DNA of 50,580 nt from Gracilaria vermiculophylla. Taxonomy: Eukaryota > Rhodophyta > Florideophyceae > Gracilariales > Gracilariaceae. The notes under the pieces were generated by a model. That model saw only the letters and a list, made by a program, of their open reading frames with translations, ran no database searches and was not told where the DNA came from. Positions 19,397-30,500 of the stretch are shown here, piece after piece. The stretch spans positions 2,403,528-2,454,107 of the forward strand of contig JAHNZQ020000308.1 in the NCBI GenBank assembly GCA_019155205.2. The letters are read 5' to 3'. The position numbers and the translations under genes were made by a program. Numbering within the stretch: position 1 is the first letter of the stretch; every line of letters begins with the position of its first letter.

Positions 19397-22300
19397 TCAT
19401 TGTTTGTATTCCTTGCTGTGAACATTTCGCCCGACACCAAAGGTATCCCTCAATGAAGCGTTCACAGTATGTCCCATTTGAGATCTGTATGGGTCATAAC
19501 CTTGGTCAAACCGTTCTTGAAATTCCGCAGTCGATGGCAATGGCTCTCTGTGCACATGCTCTACGCTATAGTCAAGAGCTGATAAAGCGGCCGGAGTTGA
19601 AGGATTTATCATATCCACGTGTTCCACAGCATGGTACCCACTTTCATGTCCTATTGCAGCTCGAGGCTCGTTTGATGTATCGTTGTCACCGGATCTGTTG
19701 TATTCAAAGGGCGATGCAACAGCTCGAGCGTCAAACGGATTCGTAGAGTGCCCAGTTGTTTGAGTGGCTTGCTGAGACATGGCCGGCATCGAAGAAAGGC
19801 TCTTGTATCCTTTCTTTTGTACTGGTTGTTGCAAATGCCATCTTCCACTATCAGCATACGGGTTACCTTGTTGCTCCATTGCATGCGGTATGGAATGAGT
19901 AAACGCATCATCTGCAACTCCTTTCAAGCCCTGTCGTCTCGGAATTGGGCCCGGCAGCGACTCAAATTCTGTCGCATCTACTCCAGATAAACCCATACGT
20001 TGCGGGCCTACCGAGGTTGGTATTTGAGGAAGTCTTTTCATACCGATTGGCTGACGCGTGGCTGCCGATTCAACGGGTGCTGAAGAACTTGGAAACGTCC
20101 TGCTTTGTCCTTGTGGTACAGTTGGTGAAGCACCGGGTAACCGCATCAAACCTATCATACCAGCGGGTTGCGAAACTGAAGGATCTGCCCCTTTTCCGAG
20201 CTCTTTCTGTTTAACTGATCCGGGGCCGACCGTAGGTTCTTTGGAGCGACCACCAGAAGCCCGGCTTGCACGGCCCTTTCCGGAAGTAGATTTACTCCGG
20301 GAAGATTTCGACTGCTTTCTCCCCTTTGTTCCGGAACTTTTGTTAATCGTAGATCTTGGTCCTCTATTTTCTGGCTGTGTCGTTGAAGTTGGTACATGTA
20401 CAGCAGACTGTAACGGGGTTTCGGTTCTGGGTGCACGTGGGCTAGATGGTTTTGAGTTGTGAACCTTGCTCTTCATGTTTCTATCATTACTCACGGCATC
20501 AACCGCGTTTTCATGTCTGGGTTTAGATGCCAATGATGCCCCTGTAGACGTTGCTGATAATTCCTTGTCTTTCAAGGAAGGTGCTGTAAGTGCTTTGCTT
20601 GACTCCTGATGTGCAGGGTCAGCGTGTTGCTGTTGACTTCCCAAGTCGTCTCGAAAACTCTGTTCTCCCACTGACACTGTGGTGTTAGATGCCTGGAAAT
20701 GGTTTGAAGCAGTTGGTACTTTCTTAACCACATCTTTCATGGATAAAAAGATCTTCGTAGTTTTTTGCGCCTTAGAGGTATTGGCAGGCACAGTAGAACC
20801 CGTCGATGTTTCCAAGGTAGAACACGACGGCGGATGAGTGACCGCTTGATTTGAAGAAAATGGTGTCTTCCTTGATATAATACTGGTTCTAATGGTGCTC
20901 ACTGGTCTCCGTGTGACAACAGTCTGTTTTGGCGAAGAAGCATTCATGTGGCCCCTCTGAACAGTGTGAAGATCATTCTCTCTACATAAATTCTGTGTGC
21001 CATCCGTCTGTCCGATATCTGACGGGCTTGGCTCACTGACGTTGGTTGCACCACCTTGAGGCTCGGGTTTGGGATCAGTACTATTTTTCTTCTTTCCTTG
21101 AGTTTCATGTGAGGATACCTGCGGGTCAAGCTGGTTTATGGAACCAGCTGATTTGGATTGAAAAGTGGTTTTCTTTGAAGCGACTTCTGAACAGTCCAGA
21201 CTACCACCCGTGTCTTTAACCGTCCCAGTTCCAATCAGAATGCCTGATTTAGAAGAATCTTGATGGTCGACTTTAGCCTGAGTTTCCAAGTGACTTTTGC
21301 CAACGAAATCGGCGGCTTCAGTCATTACTTCGATCTTCCGATCGGATGCGTCACCTTCATGATCTCCGCCTTTAGCTTCATCACCCTTTCTTTCTGAAAC
21401 TTTCTGTAAGTGAAAAACATTTTCATCTGCACGTGCTGGTGTGTCTGAGTCGGATCTGTTTTTCGCTGCAACATTTTCATCTGCACGTGCTGGAGTGTCT
21501 GAGTCTGATATGTTTTTCATTGCAACATTTTCAGTCCCTTGATATGTGATGCCGCTAGATGATCTCGAGCGTTTCGTTCTAGACTCAGACGTGGAAATAA
21601 GAGCGGACACTTTTGGGACAGGATTTGCGTTGTCATACTGTTTGTGGTCGGCGGGGTTTGCAAGCGAATCAGTTGGACAAGAAGCCCCGGTTGTAGCTTG
21701 AGCATTGACTGCCGCATCAACACCTGCACGTGAGCATGGCTGCAGAGGTTGAGTCGTTTTCGAGGATGATTTTCCAATCGCTGCCTTCTCAACCTCCGAA
21801 AACACTTTAGACTCGGGGACGGCGCTCTCCCCGGATTTGGTATTGGATAGTCGGCTTGGTATTCTTGTGCTGTTGGGAGGAGAACTGGTCCCTCGTGCAG
21901 TTTCGTAACTATCTGATGTCAAGGGATCTGCTGCAGACGAAGAATGAGCATTCCCAGCACTAACAACGACATCGGGTCTGGGGCCCGAAGCTTTGAGCAA
22001 TGTTACCGGTTGATCTTTCAGAATATCATTGCTGGATTTGGGCTGCGGCATCTGTGGCGCCCTCTTTGCGGCGGAAGGAAGTAAGGGTGGCGTTGGACCA
22101 AGGACGATCGTATGTGGCATGTAAAGCTCAAAGTTTGAAACAGCTTTGTGGGCAATGGCTTTCGCATACATCAGAGTAGTTTCGTATTGTCGGGCAGATG
22201 TTTCTTCCCATGCCTTCTTGTAGCATATGCTCAAGCCGACTAGCACTCTCTTCTCAGCGAGCCATTCCACATCAAGAAGCGTTGGTTCCCATAATGAGTA

Positions 22301-25300
22301 ATTAGAACGAGCTTTCTCAAAACTCCCTTCCGAATCCCCAAGAATCCACTCGATGAATATATTTTCACCATCCACGTCATGCATTAGACTTCGCCGAGCA
22401 GTAGTGAAACCAGACGTAGCGTCTAGATAAGTCCTAGCATGCTTGAGACAATTCCTCACACATGCTCGAACCCATATGTCCATCTTTTCTCCTGGTTGCT
22501 TTGGTGGTTCGCTTCGACCTTCATCCTGTAAAAGCCATATAGTAAAGATCAAGGACAGCAACTCGGATACTTGCTTGTCCATTGACTTGCCCAAGTCTTC
22601 AGTGAATGTTGTCCCTCTGTCAATCTCGGTTGAAATCGGCGTTGACTTCGAAGCCATTTCAACATTCTCTGTTGTGATCGGACTCGCTGACGAATACATT
22701 CTTGAAGAGTCCCTTGGCTCTGACATCGGCGTTGGTCTTTCTATTGGTTTTGATCTTGTCATTTCTGGAGGAATCGGAGGCACCGCCTTTTCTATGGTTG
22801 CCTTAGGCTCGCTTCGTGCTTGGTTTGAAGCAGTACTCGGAGGTGGATTGTAACTCTGGTTCCCTAGTGGCAAACTCTTACGCGGTGCTCTTCCTACATT
22901 GTGACCAGAACCGCGAGGTTCTGCAGAGGACTTTTTCTTAACGATACCAACAGGCTTGGACGGAGCAAATTTAAGGGATGACTTTTGTGAGGCCCTTAAA
23001 GGTGCTTCTCGAGTAGAAGGACCCCGAGAACTTGTTTGAACAGGACCACGTGACGGAATACCCTTCTCCATTCGAACCTTGTTCAATTGGGCCAATGCAT
23101 CTCTCTTCTCTCTGATCAAAAAGCGTTCTCGGTTTTGTAAGCGTTTCACTTCCTCACTTAACCAATCTGACCTTGTCACTAGATCCGCCAATTTTCTACG
23201 GAGACTCTTGGCCACCGCATCAGATCTATCGGAATGATTAAGTTGTCTTTCTTTGAGTCCGGTTACTTGCTGCTGCACTCTCGAGGCCTCCTGTTGATCA
23301 GCAGTGGATGAAGAACCAAGGCGAGGGACTTGAGTGAGATTCATAACTTGTCGAGGGACTAACGGTGGTGGCAAACTCAATTTCTTCCTTGTGACAGGTT
23401 GCAGATTATCAAGCGTGTGAAGTCCTCGAATATCTAACTTCTCAAGTTCTTTTCCAGTTGCCACAAGCTTCGAGTTCTGCGATCTTAAAGTTTTACGAAA
23501 TCTATCAAATTGCTGCATCAGGGCTTGTTCACGTTGCTCGACAACAGTTCGATATCGCTTCACGAGGCCCATAAACTCATTCCTTACACCTCCAAGCACA
23601 ATATCTTTTTCATCGTCGGACATCCCCGGTTCATGTACCTTGATAGATTGCTGAATAGATGTTCTTCTCAACCTTGATTTCTCGACATTCAGATATCTAG
23701 CATGATTCGCTTTCATCTTCCGAAGCTCACTATCCATGTGATTGAGGTTCACCGAAAAATCTTTGGTGTTCTCTTCGATCCATCTCTTTGCTACCAGTCC
23801 CGATACTGCAACAATATCTGCGACGGCCTTCATGTTCTTCCTGGGCTCTATTGCTCTTTCTGACAAAAATCTGGTAGGCCTCATCATCTTGTAATCGGCC
23901 TTAGAGAAGCTATCTCTGGAAATAAGCTTCCGCCTGTCCATAAATCTGTTCGGGGAAGCTGTCCGTCTTCTTGATGGGGGTCTACGAGATCTTGGCCTTG
24001 GCCTCGACACCGAACGAGGTCGGGGAATAAAATCGGGTTCCGATTGTAAGACATCCTGCGTACTAGGTTGTGTCCTAGATGCAGATCGAGCACGCTGTTG
24101 CACTGATTTCCGCGCAGGCGGAGCGGCATTGGGAGGAAGGCGAGAGTTTTTCTTGGACACACATGCTTGTCCACGATGATGCGAAGATGGTACTGGAGCA
24201 GGAGGTGTACAGACATGCGGACGTATTGTTTCTTGATTTGTGGTTTGTTGAAATTCAGTGATGGCTTTCATTGCCTCTCCCATCAAATCTACCTCGTTAC
24301 AGGCCCCAAGACTTTCGAGTTCGGCAGAAGTTTGGGGTTGTCCTGTTGTGGAAAACTTCTTCGTTCTCTTGAGCTGCCCATCCGTATCAAAGGGCAGCAG
24401 AGGAGATCGCGGACGCTTCCTCACGGACGGAGAAGCAAGTGGCGCATCAATGTCTTGCATAGCTTTTTCGAAAGTTTCATCTTCGATATCCGGAAGATCA
24501 AGGACAACAGGCTGCTCGCCTTTCGGTTTAGCTGGTGCTCGTGGCAGTTCCGAAGAAGGAATAGAAGAAAGAGGCTGGAAAGCAATTAGATCTCCTGAAT
24601 CTTGAGCATTATCGGTGGGCTTGAGTGTGACCTCTCTTCCACGGTCTACGACTTTTGAATTTTTGGATCCGAGATGTTGCTCCAGGTCTTGTACAATCGT
24701 TAACTTCTCAGCCTCATTTCTCTTTTGTTCTTCTTCTGCTCTCCGCTCCTGCTCTTGACGTTCTTTTTGTTCAAGTAAGCTCTCTACTTTACGAAGCGAT
24801 AGAGACGGTTGGATTTCAGATTCTTCTCTCCCAACTGAAGACCCTCCGCCATCCATTGACGTTGGCGGTATGTAGTTGTGGCTGCTCCCTCCTGTAGACT
24901 TTCTCGCAGCACGCTTAATCTTTTCTCGAGAAGGCCGTGTCGCAGCAGATCGTGCAACATTCGGCTTCGACTTCCGCTCTTTTGTCCCCGTTTCGTTCCA
25001 ATTATATTTCCATTTTCTCACCTGCAAATCCAAAAAGAACTCACGGTCGCCGCCTTCGTATCCAATATCATAAAACCAACCGTTGCTAGTTTTGAGAATG
25101 TCTTGAACTGTGCCAGCATAATACTTGCCATCAACATGCCACATGACAAGAACTTTGTCATCTATGTTTGGGAACTGCGAATAATCAGGAAGCGCTTGAG
25201 GTTCCGATACGCTATCATCAGAATCATTTCCATCCCTCCCATTGGCGAAGCGCCACTTGCGCGTGGTGAGATCTAAATAATATTCTCGTTCTCCCGAGTC

Positions 25301-26950
25301 ATATGTAACGTCATAAAACTGTTTTCCGCGGTAAGAAAGTACACTGTCAACCACCCCTTCGTAATAAAGCAAGTCAATGTGCCACAAAACGCGAAGTCTG
25401 TCGCCTTTGACTGGTCTTTCGATAGGTTTCCCTCTCTTTTTTCGTTGAGAGATTACGGTGTTGACTGGCTCAGAATGGCGGCGACCACGAGGTCGCACGA
25501 GCAGAACTTCCTTTTCTTTCATAGCGCTTCTAGTGTCATATCGAGATTGTGGTACTTTATATTCATCGGGTGAACTAAGACGCTTCGTGGCATCAGATTT
25601 TGGAGAGCTTTTGAATATCTTAGATACACCAGGGGATGACAATATGGGGGTCTCAAATGGTTCCGCAGATGGCTTTTCTGATTGTCGTATGCGAAGAGCC
25701 AGCTGCCGACGTTCAGGTTTGCCAAAATCTGTGCGAACTGCCAATTGTCGAACTCGCGGTGGTTTGGAACTTGCCTGTGTTGGCTGTGACAGGTTTTTTT
25801 CCAGATCTATCACGTCGTTCGACATCGATTGCAATTTGGAGGTATCCTTTTCCGATATGATTTGTTTTTTAATTAAACAGGGTCCTGGTTGATCACTAAT
25901 CGACTTGCCCTGTGTTGCTGTGTAGACGTCATTTTGAGTTTGCACTTGAGATTTGTTAGCAGGCTCGACCGCATGAGCTGATAATGAATTCTCGTTTCCT
26001 TCGTCTTCTGAAGCATGCTTGAGGTTGGATTCCTTTTTCACATCGCGAATGACTTCATTTGCTCGTGATTCATCTAATTGCTCGGAGGTAGTAGGTTCGA
26101 TGACGGAAGACTCGGTATGGGTGAGCTCGGAGACTAAGTTGTCTTTATCTGTTGTTTTAGAGATCAAAGACTCAGTTACAGCCGAAAGTTGCAACCCAGG
26201 CTGCGAGGGCAATTTTGATTCGCTCTGGGATGTTTTGCGTTGGCGGTGGTCAGTTTGATGGGTGCGCTTAGATATTTGGTGCTGAACGTGCGGTGATGGT
26301 TCCTTTCTCTGGAATTGCTTCGGAGCGAGAGTATCGACAATCATAGGATCAGCGGTAGGCGTCTCGGCGTTCACAGACTCAAATAGCAATGCTGAGGTTT
26401 CATTACCAGCAGACGGAAGTGACACAATATTTGGGTCTTCTGGTGGTGCAGCGGGTGACTCTTGGAGGGGTTTAGAGGGATCAGAAACAGATGGCTGTGC
26501 TGGCTGCGAAGAGGTAGTATTTAAACCGCTTTTGGTCGCGAAAGGTTCGGAGTCGTGCTGGTGCGGTCGCTCGGGCAGGGCTTGCGTTTCAGACTTCTGC
26601 TGGTTTTGAAGAATTGCATCGCGCGGAGATGCAGCTGCCTTTGGGGGCTGGTGAACGGTGTGGGGCACCGTGCCTACGGCGACTGAAGGCGACGGGGCCG
26701 GGGACGCAGAATTAGACGCGGTTCGGGCATCAGCGCGAGAAGCGGATGCAACAGCCTTGTCCTGAGACATGTCCCTGTGCGCGGCGAGGCGTCGTAGCGG
26801 ACGCAAGCGCGGCGACGGCGACCGCGAGGGCGGCGGACGCGGTGAGTCGGGCATCGCTTGGGGGGTGGGTGGCTCGGTATACGGCGTGGGTGGTGGCAAT
26901 GGGGAAGGAGGATTGTCGTCCGCGCCGAGCGCGGGCGGCTGGCGTCCCAT
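19397..26950 (-). CDS. Giant Tudor-domain protein (2517 aa), function unknown
   Basis: A single 7.5-kb exon starting at ATG 26950. The N-terminal ~510 residues are Pro/Ser/Thr-rich and look disordered. Two DIR17/PTM-like Tudor domains follow at about 517-570 (LRVLWHIDLLYYEGVV, DSGEREYYLDL) and 593-650 (VLVMWHVDGKYYAGTV, GGDREFFLDL). Basic nuclear-localisation-like and Arg/Ser-rich tracts lie near 850 and 980-1007. Helical or coiled-coil segments lie at about 1023-1167 and 1233-1297. A compact helical module at about 1455-1610 (GENIFIEWILGD, YSLWEPTLLDVEW) recurs at the C-terminus of the divergent neighbour. The last ~900 residues are low complexity, with an 18-residue tandem repeat. Tudor domains of this type bind histone tails, so a nuclear chromatin role is inferred. 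Confidence 0.85.
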   Translation of the reverse strand: MGRQPPALGADDNPPSPLPPPTPYTEPPTPQAMPDSPRPPPSRSPSPRLRPLRRLAAHRDMSQDKAVASASRADARTASNSASPAPSPSVAVGTVPHTVHQPPKAAASPRDAILQNQQKSETQALPERPHQHDSEPFATKSGLNTTSSQPAQPSVSDPSKPLQESPAAPPEDPNIVSLPSAGNETSALLFESVNAETPTADPMIVDTLAPKQFQRKEPSPHVQHQISKRTHQTDHRQRKTSQSESKLPSQPGLQLSAVTESLISKTTDKDNLVSELTHTESSVIEPTTSEQLDESRANEVIRDVKKESNLKHASEDEGNENSLSAHAVEPANKSQVQTQNDVYTATQGKSISDQPGPCLIKKQIISEKDTSKLQSMSNDVIDLEKNLSQPTQASSKPPRVRQLAVRTDFGKPERRQLALRIRQSEKPSAEPFETPILSSPGVSKIFKSSPKSDATKRLSSPDEYKVPQSRYDTRSAMKEKEVLLVRPRGRRHSEPVNTVISQRKKRGKPIERPVKGDRLRVLWHIDLLYYEGVVDSVLSYRGKQFYDVTYDSGEREYYLDLTTRKWRFANGRDGNDSDDSVSEPQALPDYSQFPNIDDKVLVMWHVDGKYYAGTVQDILKTSNGWFYDIGYEGGDREFFLDLQVRKWKYNWNETGTKERKSKPNVARSAATRPSREKIKRAARKSTGGSSHNYIPPTSMDGGGSSVGREESEIQPSLSLRKVESLLEQKERQEQERRAEEEQKRNEAEKLTIVQDLEQHLGSKNSKVVDRGREVTLKPTDNAQDSGDLIAFQPLSSIPSSELPRAPAKPKGEQPVVLDLPDIEDETFEKAMQDIDAPLASPSVRKRPRSPLLPFDTDGQLKRTKKFSTTGQPQTSAELESLGACNEVDLMGEAMKAITEFQQTTNQETIRPHVCTPPAPVPSSHHRGQACVSKKNSRLPPNAAPPARKSVQQRARSASRTQPSTQDVLQSEPDFIPRPRSVSRPRPRSRRPPSRRRTASPNRFMDRRKLISRDSFSKADYKMMRPTRFLSERAIEPRKNMKAVADIVAVSGLVAKRWIEENTKDFSVNLNHMDSELRKMKANHARYLNVEKSRLRRTSIQQSIKVHEPGMSDDEKDIVLGGVRNEFMGLVKRYRTVVEQREQALMQQFDRFRKTLRSQNSKLVATGKELEKLDIRGLHTLDNLQPVTRKKLSLPPPLVPRQVMNLTQVPRLGSSSTADQQEASRVQQQVTGLKERQLNHSDRSDAVAKSLRRKLADLVTRSDWLSEEVKRLQNRERFLIREKRDALAQLNKVRMEKGIPSRGPVQTSSRGPSTREAPLRASQKSSLKFAPSKPVGIVKKKSSAEPRGSGHNVGRAPRKSLPLGNQSYNPPPSTASNQARSEPKATIEKAVPPIPPEMTRSKPIERPTPMSEPRDSSRMYSSASPITTENVEMASKSTPISTEIDRGTTFTEDLGKSMDKQVSELLSLIFTIWLLQDEGRSEPPKQPGEKMDIWVRACVRNCLKHARTYLDATSGFTTARRSLMHDVDGENIFIEWILGDSEGSFEKARSNYSLWEPTLLDVEWLAEKRVLVGLSICYKKAWEETSARQYETTLMYAKAIAHKAVSNFELYMPHTIVLGPTPPLLPSAAKRAPQMPQPKSSNDILKDQPVTLLKASGPRPDVVVSAGNAHSSSAADPLTSDSYETARGTSSPPNSTRIPSRLSNTKSGESAVPESKVFSEVEKAAIGKSSSKTTQPLQPCSRAGVDAAVNAQATTGASCPTDSLANPADHKQYDNANPVPKVSALISTSESRTKRSRSSSGITYQGTENVAMKNISDSDTPARADENVAAKNRSDSDTPARADENVFHLQKVSERKGDEAKGGDHEGDASDRKIEVMTEAADFVGKSHLETQAKVDHQDSSKSGILIGTGTVKDTGGSLDCSEVASKKTTFQSKSAGSINQLDPQVSSHETQGKKKNSTDPKPEPQGGATNVSEPSPSDIGQTDGTQNLCRENDLHTVQRGHMNASSPKQTVVTRRPVSTIRTSIISRKTPFSSNQAVTHPPSCSTLETSTGSTVPANTSKAQKTTKIFLSMKDVVKKVPTASNHFQASNTTVSVGEQSFRDDLGSQQQHADPAHQESSKALTAPSLKDKELSATSTGASLASKPRHENAVDAVSNDRNMKSKVHNSKPSSPRAPRTETPLQSAVHVPTSTTQPENRGPRSTINKSSGTKGRKQSKSSRSKSTSGKGRASRASGGRSKEPTVGPGSVKQKELGKGADPSVSQPAGMIGLMRLPGASPTVPQGQSRTFPSSSAPVESAATRQPIGMKRLPQIPTSVGPQRMGLSGVDATEFESLPGPIPRRQGLKGVADDAFTHSIPHAMEQQGNPYADSGRWHLQQPVQKKGYKSLSSMPAMSQQATQTTGHSTNPFDARAVASPFEYNRSGDNDTSNEPRAAIGHESGYHAVEHVDMINPSTPAALSALDYSVEHVHREPLPSTAEFQERFDQGYDPYRSQMGHTVNASLRDTFGVGRNVHSKEYKQ
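21420..21527 (-). repeat. 54-bp in-frame tandem duplication in the Tudor gene
   Basis: Two copies (21420-21473 and 21474-21527) encode an 18-residue unit with the core SDSDTPARADENVA. The unit length is a multiple of three, so the frame is kept. Confidence 0.85.
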
Positions 26951-27579
26951 TCCAGCGTTGCGGAACCGGTTGGCGTTGGCGCGGGCAGACTATCGGCGTT
27001 GGACCGCTCGCCTCGAGCTTCTGAAGGAGGTTGCGTGGCGCCGTCAGCACAAGTTGCACGCTTTTTGGAGGTTCACCTAGAGCGTCAAGTGCGCTCGCGC
27101 GCTTTTTGACAACCGACACAAACAGCACCCCGGCGAGAGGCGGAATTGGAGATAATGCTGTAAACAGCTGTCAGCGGCGCTTGTTCAGGCGAGCGCGGCC
27201 CGTTCGCAACTCGGCCATCCTGCTCGTGTATGCTCGCTCCATGCTTGGGTGCGGCGCTGCAGAGGGTAACGTCGGACTCCGCATGTGCTGGCATCATCCC
27301 ATGTGCCCGCACTCCGCTTTGTGTTTGCAAGTCTTCTCTTCGTAGCAGCGCCGCTGCCGTCTCTACGGCCACGGCGCCCGCTTTGCACACCCTTTGCCCG
27401 TCTCCCCCACCACCGTCCGAGTCTCCGCGCCCTGACCCTCCGCTTCTTCTGCTGCGCTTTGGTGCCGCCTGACCTGTTGCACACCTAGCCTGTTGCACCG
27501 CCAGTCGGCAACTTGCGTATCTTCCTCAGCTTCATTCCTGCCCAGCTGACGGCACGTGCACTTGTTGCCGCCGTGTGCC
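26951..27579. promoter_or_regulatory. GC-rich shared intergenic region, likely bidirectional promoter
   Basis: This 629-bp region separates the start codons of the two divergent Tudor genes. It is GC-rich with many CpG and poly-pyrimidine stretches (around 27400-27450). No other gene fits in it: its open frames are Ala/Arg-rich composition effects. Its position means it must hold both promoters and both 5' leaders. Confidence 0.6.
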
Positions 27580-30500
27580 ATGGCAGTGCGCAACAATTAC
27601 CTGCTCGAGCAGGTTCAGCTAGGCGATGAAGTTGAAGTCTTTTGGCCGGCAGATAAGCAATACTACAAGGGTGTCATCAGTCAAATCCTTGGCCAAGGAA
27701 AGTATCACATCATATATGTGGATGGCGAGGAGGAGGAGCTCCGACTATCAACCGAGCGCTGGCGGTTTAGAGGTCCCTCAGCCGACCGCGTCTCACGCGG
27801 CCATGTCTTTGCCAATAGAAAGCGTTCCAGGAACAATCTTCCGATTCACGAGCCTGAACCCATCATCATTGATGACGACGATGAAGACCGTCCCCCTCCC
27901 AAGCGCTCCCGCCACAAGCAAACCACACACCACTCGAACAAGTCTATAGCTGGCCCTGCACGCACCCAGAGTATTAGTACTCAGCAATCAGACGTTGAGA
28001 TTGAAGAGGTACCCGTGCAGGTTTGTTCCGCTCCAATGCAGGATCACCGCGCTTCCGACGTTTCTGAACCAATTGTGTCTGAAGATGAAAACGATATGAT
28101 TGAGGAAGAAGTTCTCGATAGAGGATTCGGGGGAGATACTTCATCTGCTGCTGACACCTCGGAGGTGGAGCGTCGACACCCTAGTGAAAGCATTTCCATC
28201 CCACAACATCCTTCGACACGCAAAAAGGCCAAAACCACCACCATCACAAAATCCAATACTCCCAGTAACTCTGCTAACTCCCGCAAAGGCCATCGATCAT
28301 CTTTTACGGTTCAATCTCCTGCTCTTTCTCCCAAAACCAAAATTGCCCCGCCCGTCGACGCGTCGTACACCAATCGTTCCAAATCAAACATTTCTCCAGC
28401 CCCACTGGCTCCTGAGCAACTTTCGAAGCCTACGGGCAAATCACCAAAACGTTCGACGCGTAAAGCTTCACCTAGAGTTCCGGCGTCGGTCGTCAAAGAG
28501 CTGGTTCTGCCGAAGTCCAAACTTATTTCGAACACAAAACCTGTCATCCGAACAACGAGCACTGCTAAACAGACAGCGTTGAAGACCACCACTGCTAGTT
28601 CCGGCTCGTCCCCGGTGCACACCAGAGCCGCACAAGCCGATCTCAAAGCGTCGGCAGGTAAAAAGCCTAATGTTACGAAAATCGCTGTTTCAAACGCAAG
28701 TTACCGAACTTCTCCGCAGAAAGAGAATGAACCCTCATGTATTCCGCAAGCCCACCAAATAGCGTCAAAAACTATTGGAAAAAGTACTACAGAAGTGCGT
28801 TCTCCGCAGAAAGAGAAGGAACCCTCATCTATTCCGCAAGCCCACCTAAAAGCGTCAAAGACTGTTGGACAAAGTACTGCAGAAGTGCCTTCTGTCCCCG
28901 AAGCTAAGAAGAACCATGTTGCTGGTGGTGAGAAAGGCAAAACAGCAAGTGTTACACCACCTACAGACAGAAATGAGTCGGCGGAGCTTACAAAACCTGA
29001 CTTGATCGTCGAAAACCATCGCAAATCACGGAAACATGTTCAGGAGGTCAAAGAAGATGGAAAGACATTACTGGATTACTCTCATAGTGGCTTGGTGCCT
29101 ACGACACAAGGCCATATGCCTACGAAAAGCAAGCAATCGGCCAAGTCTCGGTCTTCTCAGACAAAAGGTTCCAAGAAAGCTAAATCAAATTTATCTCACG
29201 TCAGGAAAAGCCCAACCACACACGATAAAAGGTCACCCCGAAATTCCAAAGAACTCCACGGTCTTTTGAGTCAAAATCCAGTTGACGCCAAAAGCTTGGA
29301 TGTGAACCGAAGTCAAATAACCAATTCATCTAAGCCTACAGATACAGACAAACATTCTAAGACTCGCGCTGATCAAAATGCTGATGGAAGCACTACCGAG
29401 GACGTCGAAAAGATTACGGAATCACCCTCTGCAAAAATGAAGAGAAATGATGCACCTTCTCAATCTAGACTTAAGTTCAATACTATCAATGTGACTCCAT
29501 TGGAATGCCCAACAATGCAGTTTCCGTCTTCTTCAAAGAAAAAACCGGTCGAATTAATTAAGAAGGCTAACATGCCGGCCATACAACGCTCAATTCGGTC
29601 GGAGAAGAGCAAGCAGCAAATCTCTGTCGATTCAGGCTGTCAGGCGCCATCTGCAAAGATCATGAAAACCAAAGGTTCCGGCAGCAGGTCTAAAACAAAA
29701 ACTTCTACCCTCGTTTCTCCAAAGAAGAGGATTCGGGCACATTTGTCCGAAACTCATGCTTCAAAAGCTGGAAAGTGCCTAAGTCTTGAACAGAAGAAGC
29801 CTCGTGTGCAACATCCTGCGATGGTTTCTGATAATACATGTTCCATGCTGAAGCAGAATTGCGAAGTACCAACAAATCCCATGATTGGGGAGCCCACAGT
29901 CACTGCAAAGCAACCCTCAACGGTCTCAGTGGCTGTGTGTAAGAAATCGAGACATCCGTCGCCTAAAGTTTTTTCAAGGGAGCGAATCCCAAGAAACAAG
30001 CCATTACCATCATTCACGCCTCCTGCTTCCATTTCCTGTGCTTCAAACCCCGCTCAAAGGGACCGATCTAGAAAACAGGCTCAACTCCATGGGCCGTCTA
30101 ATATTTCGCTTTCATCATCGGGACGCATGGACCAGAAACCGGCTCCAAAGACTGACATAAAGTCAAATATTCACAGTAATACTTCCAAACCTCAACACCT
30201 TCAACCTGGACACGAACCTTTGCCCCATGACACACCGCGCATTGGCTCCTTGAGGGCACGGACTTCCGATGTGGCAATGGAAGTAATCCCAAAAAGCTCT
30301 GGGGCGGAAGCGAGTGATCTATACAAGCAATTCGTTGCACACCTGCCATCCGCACCAAAAACGTCAAGATCAATTTCTATTCAAAGCCTCGTCTCCAGTC
30401 CCCCGGGGGTTACGAAATTCCAAAATGTCAGTCCCCGATCCCAAATCGACTCCATGTCATTGCCGTCTATTAAGAGACACGATGCAGAGCCTTTGGTTCC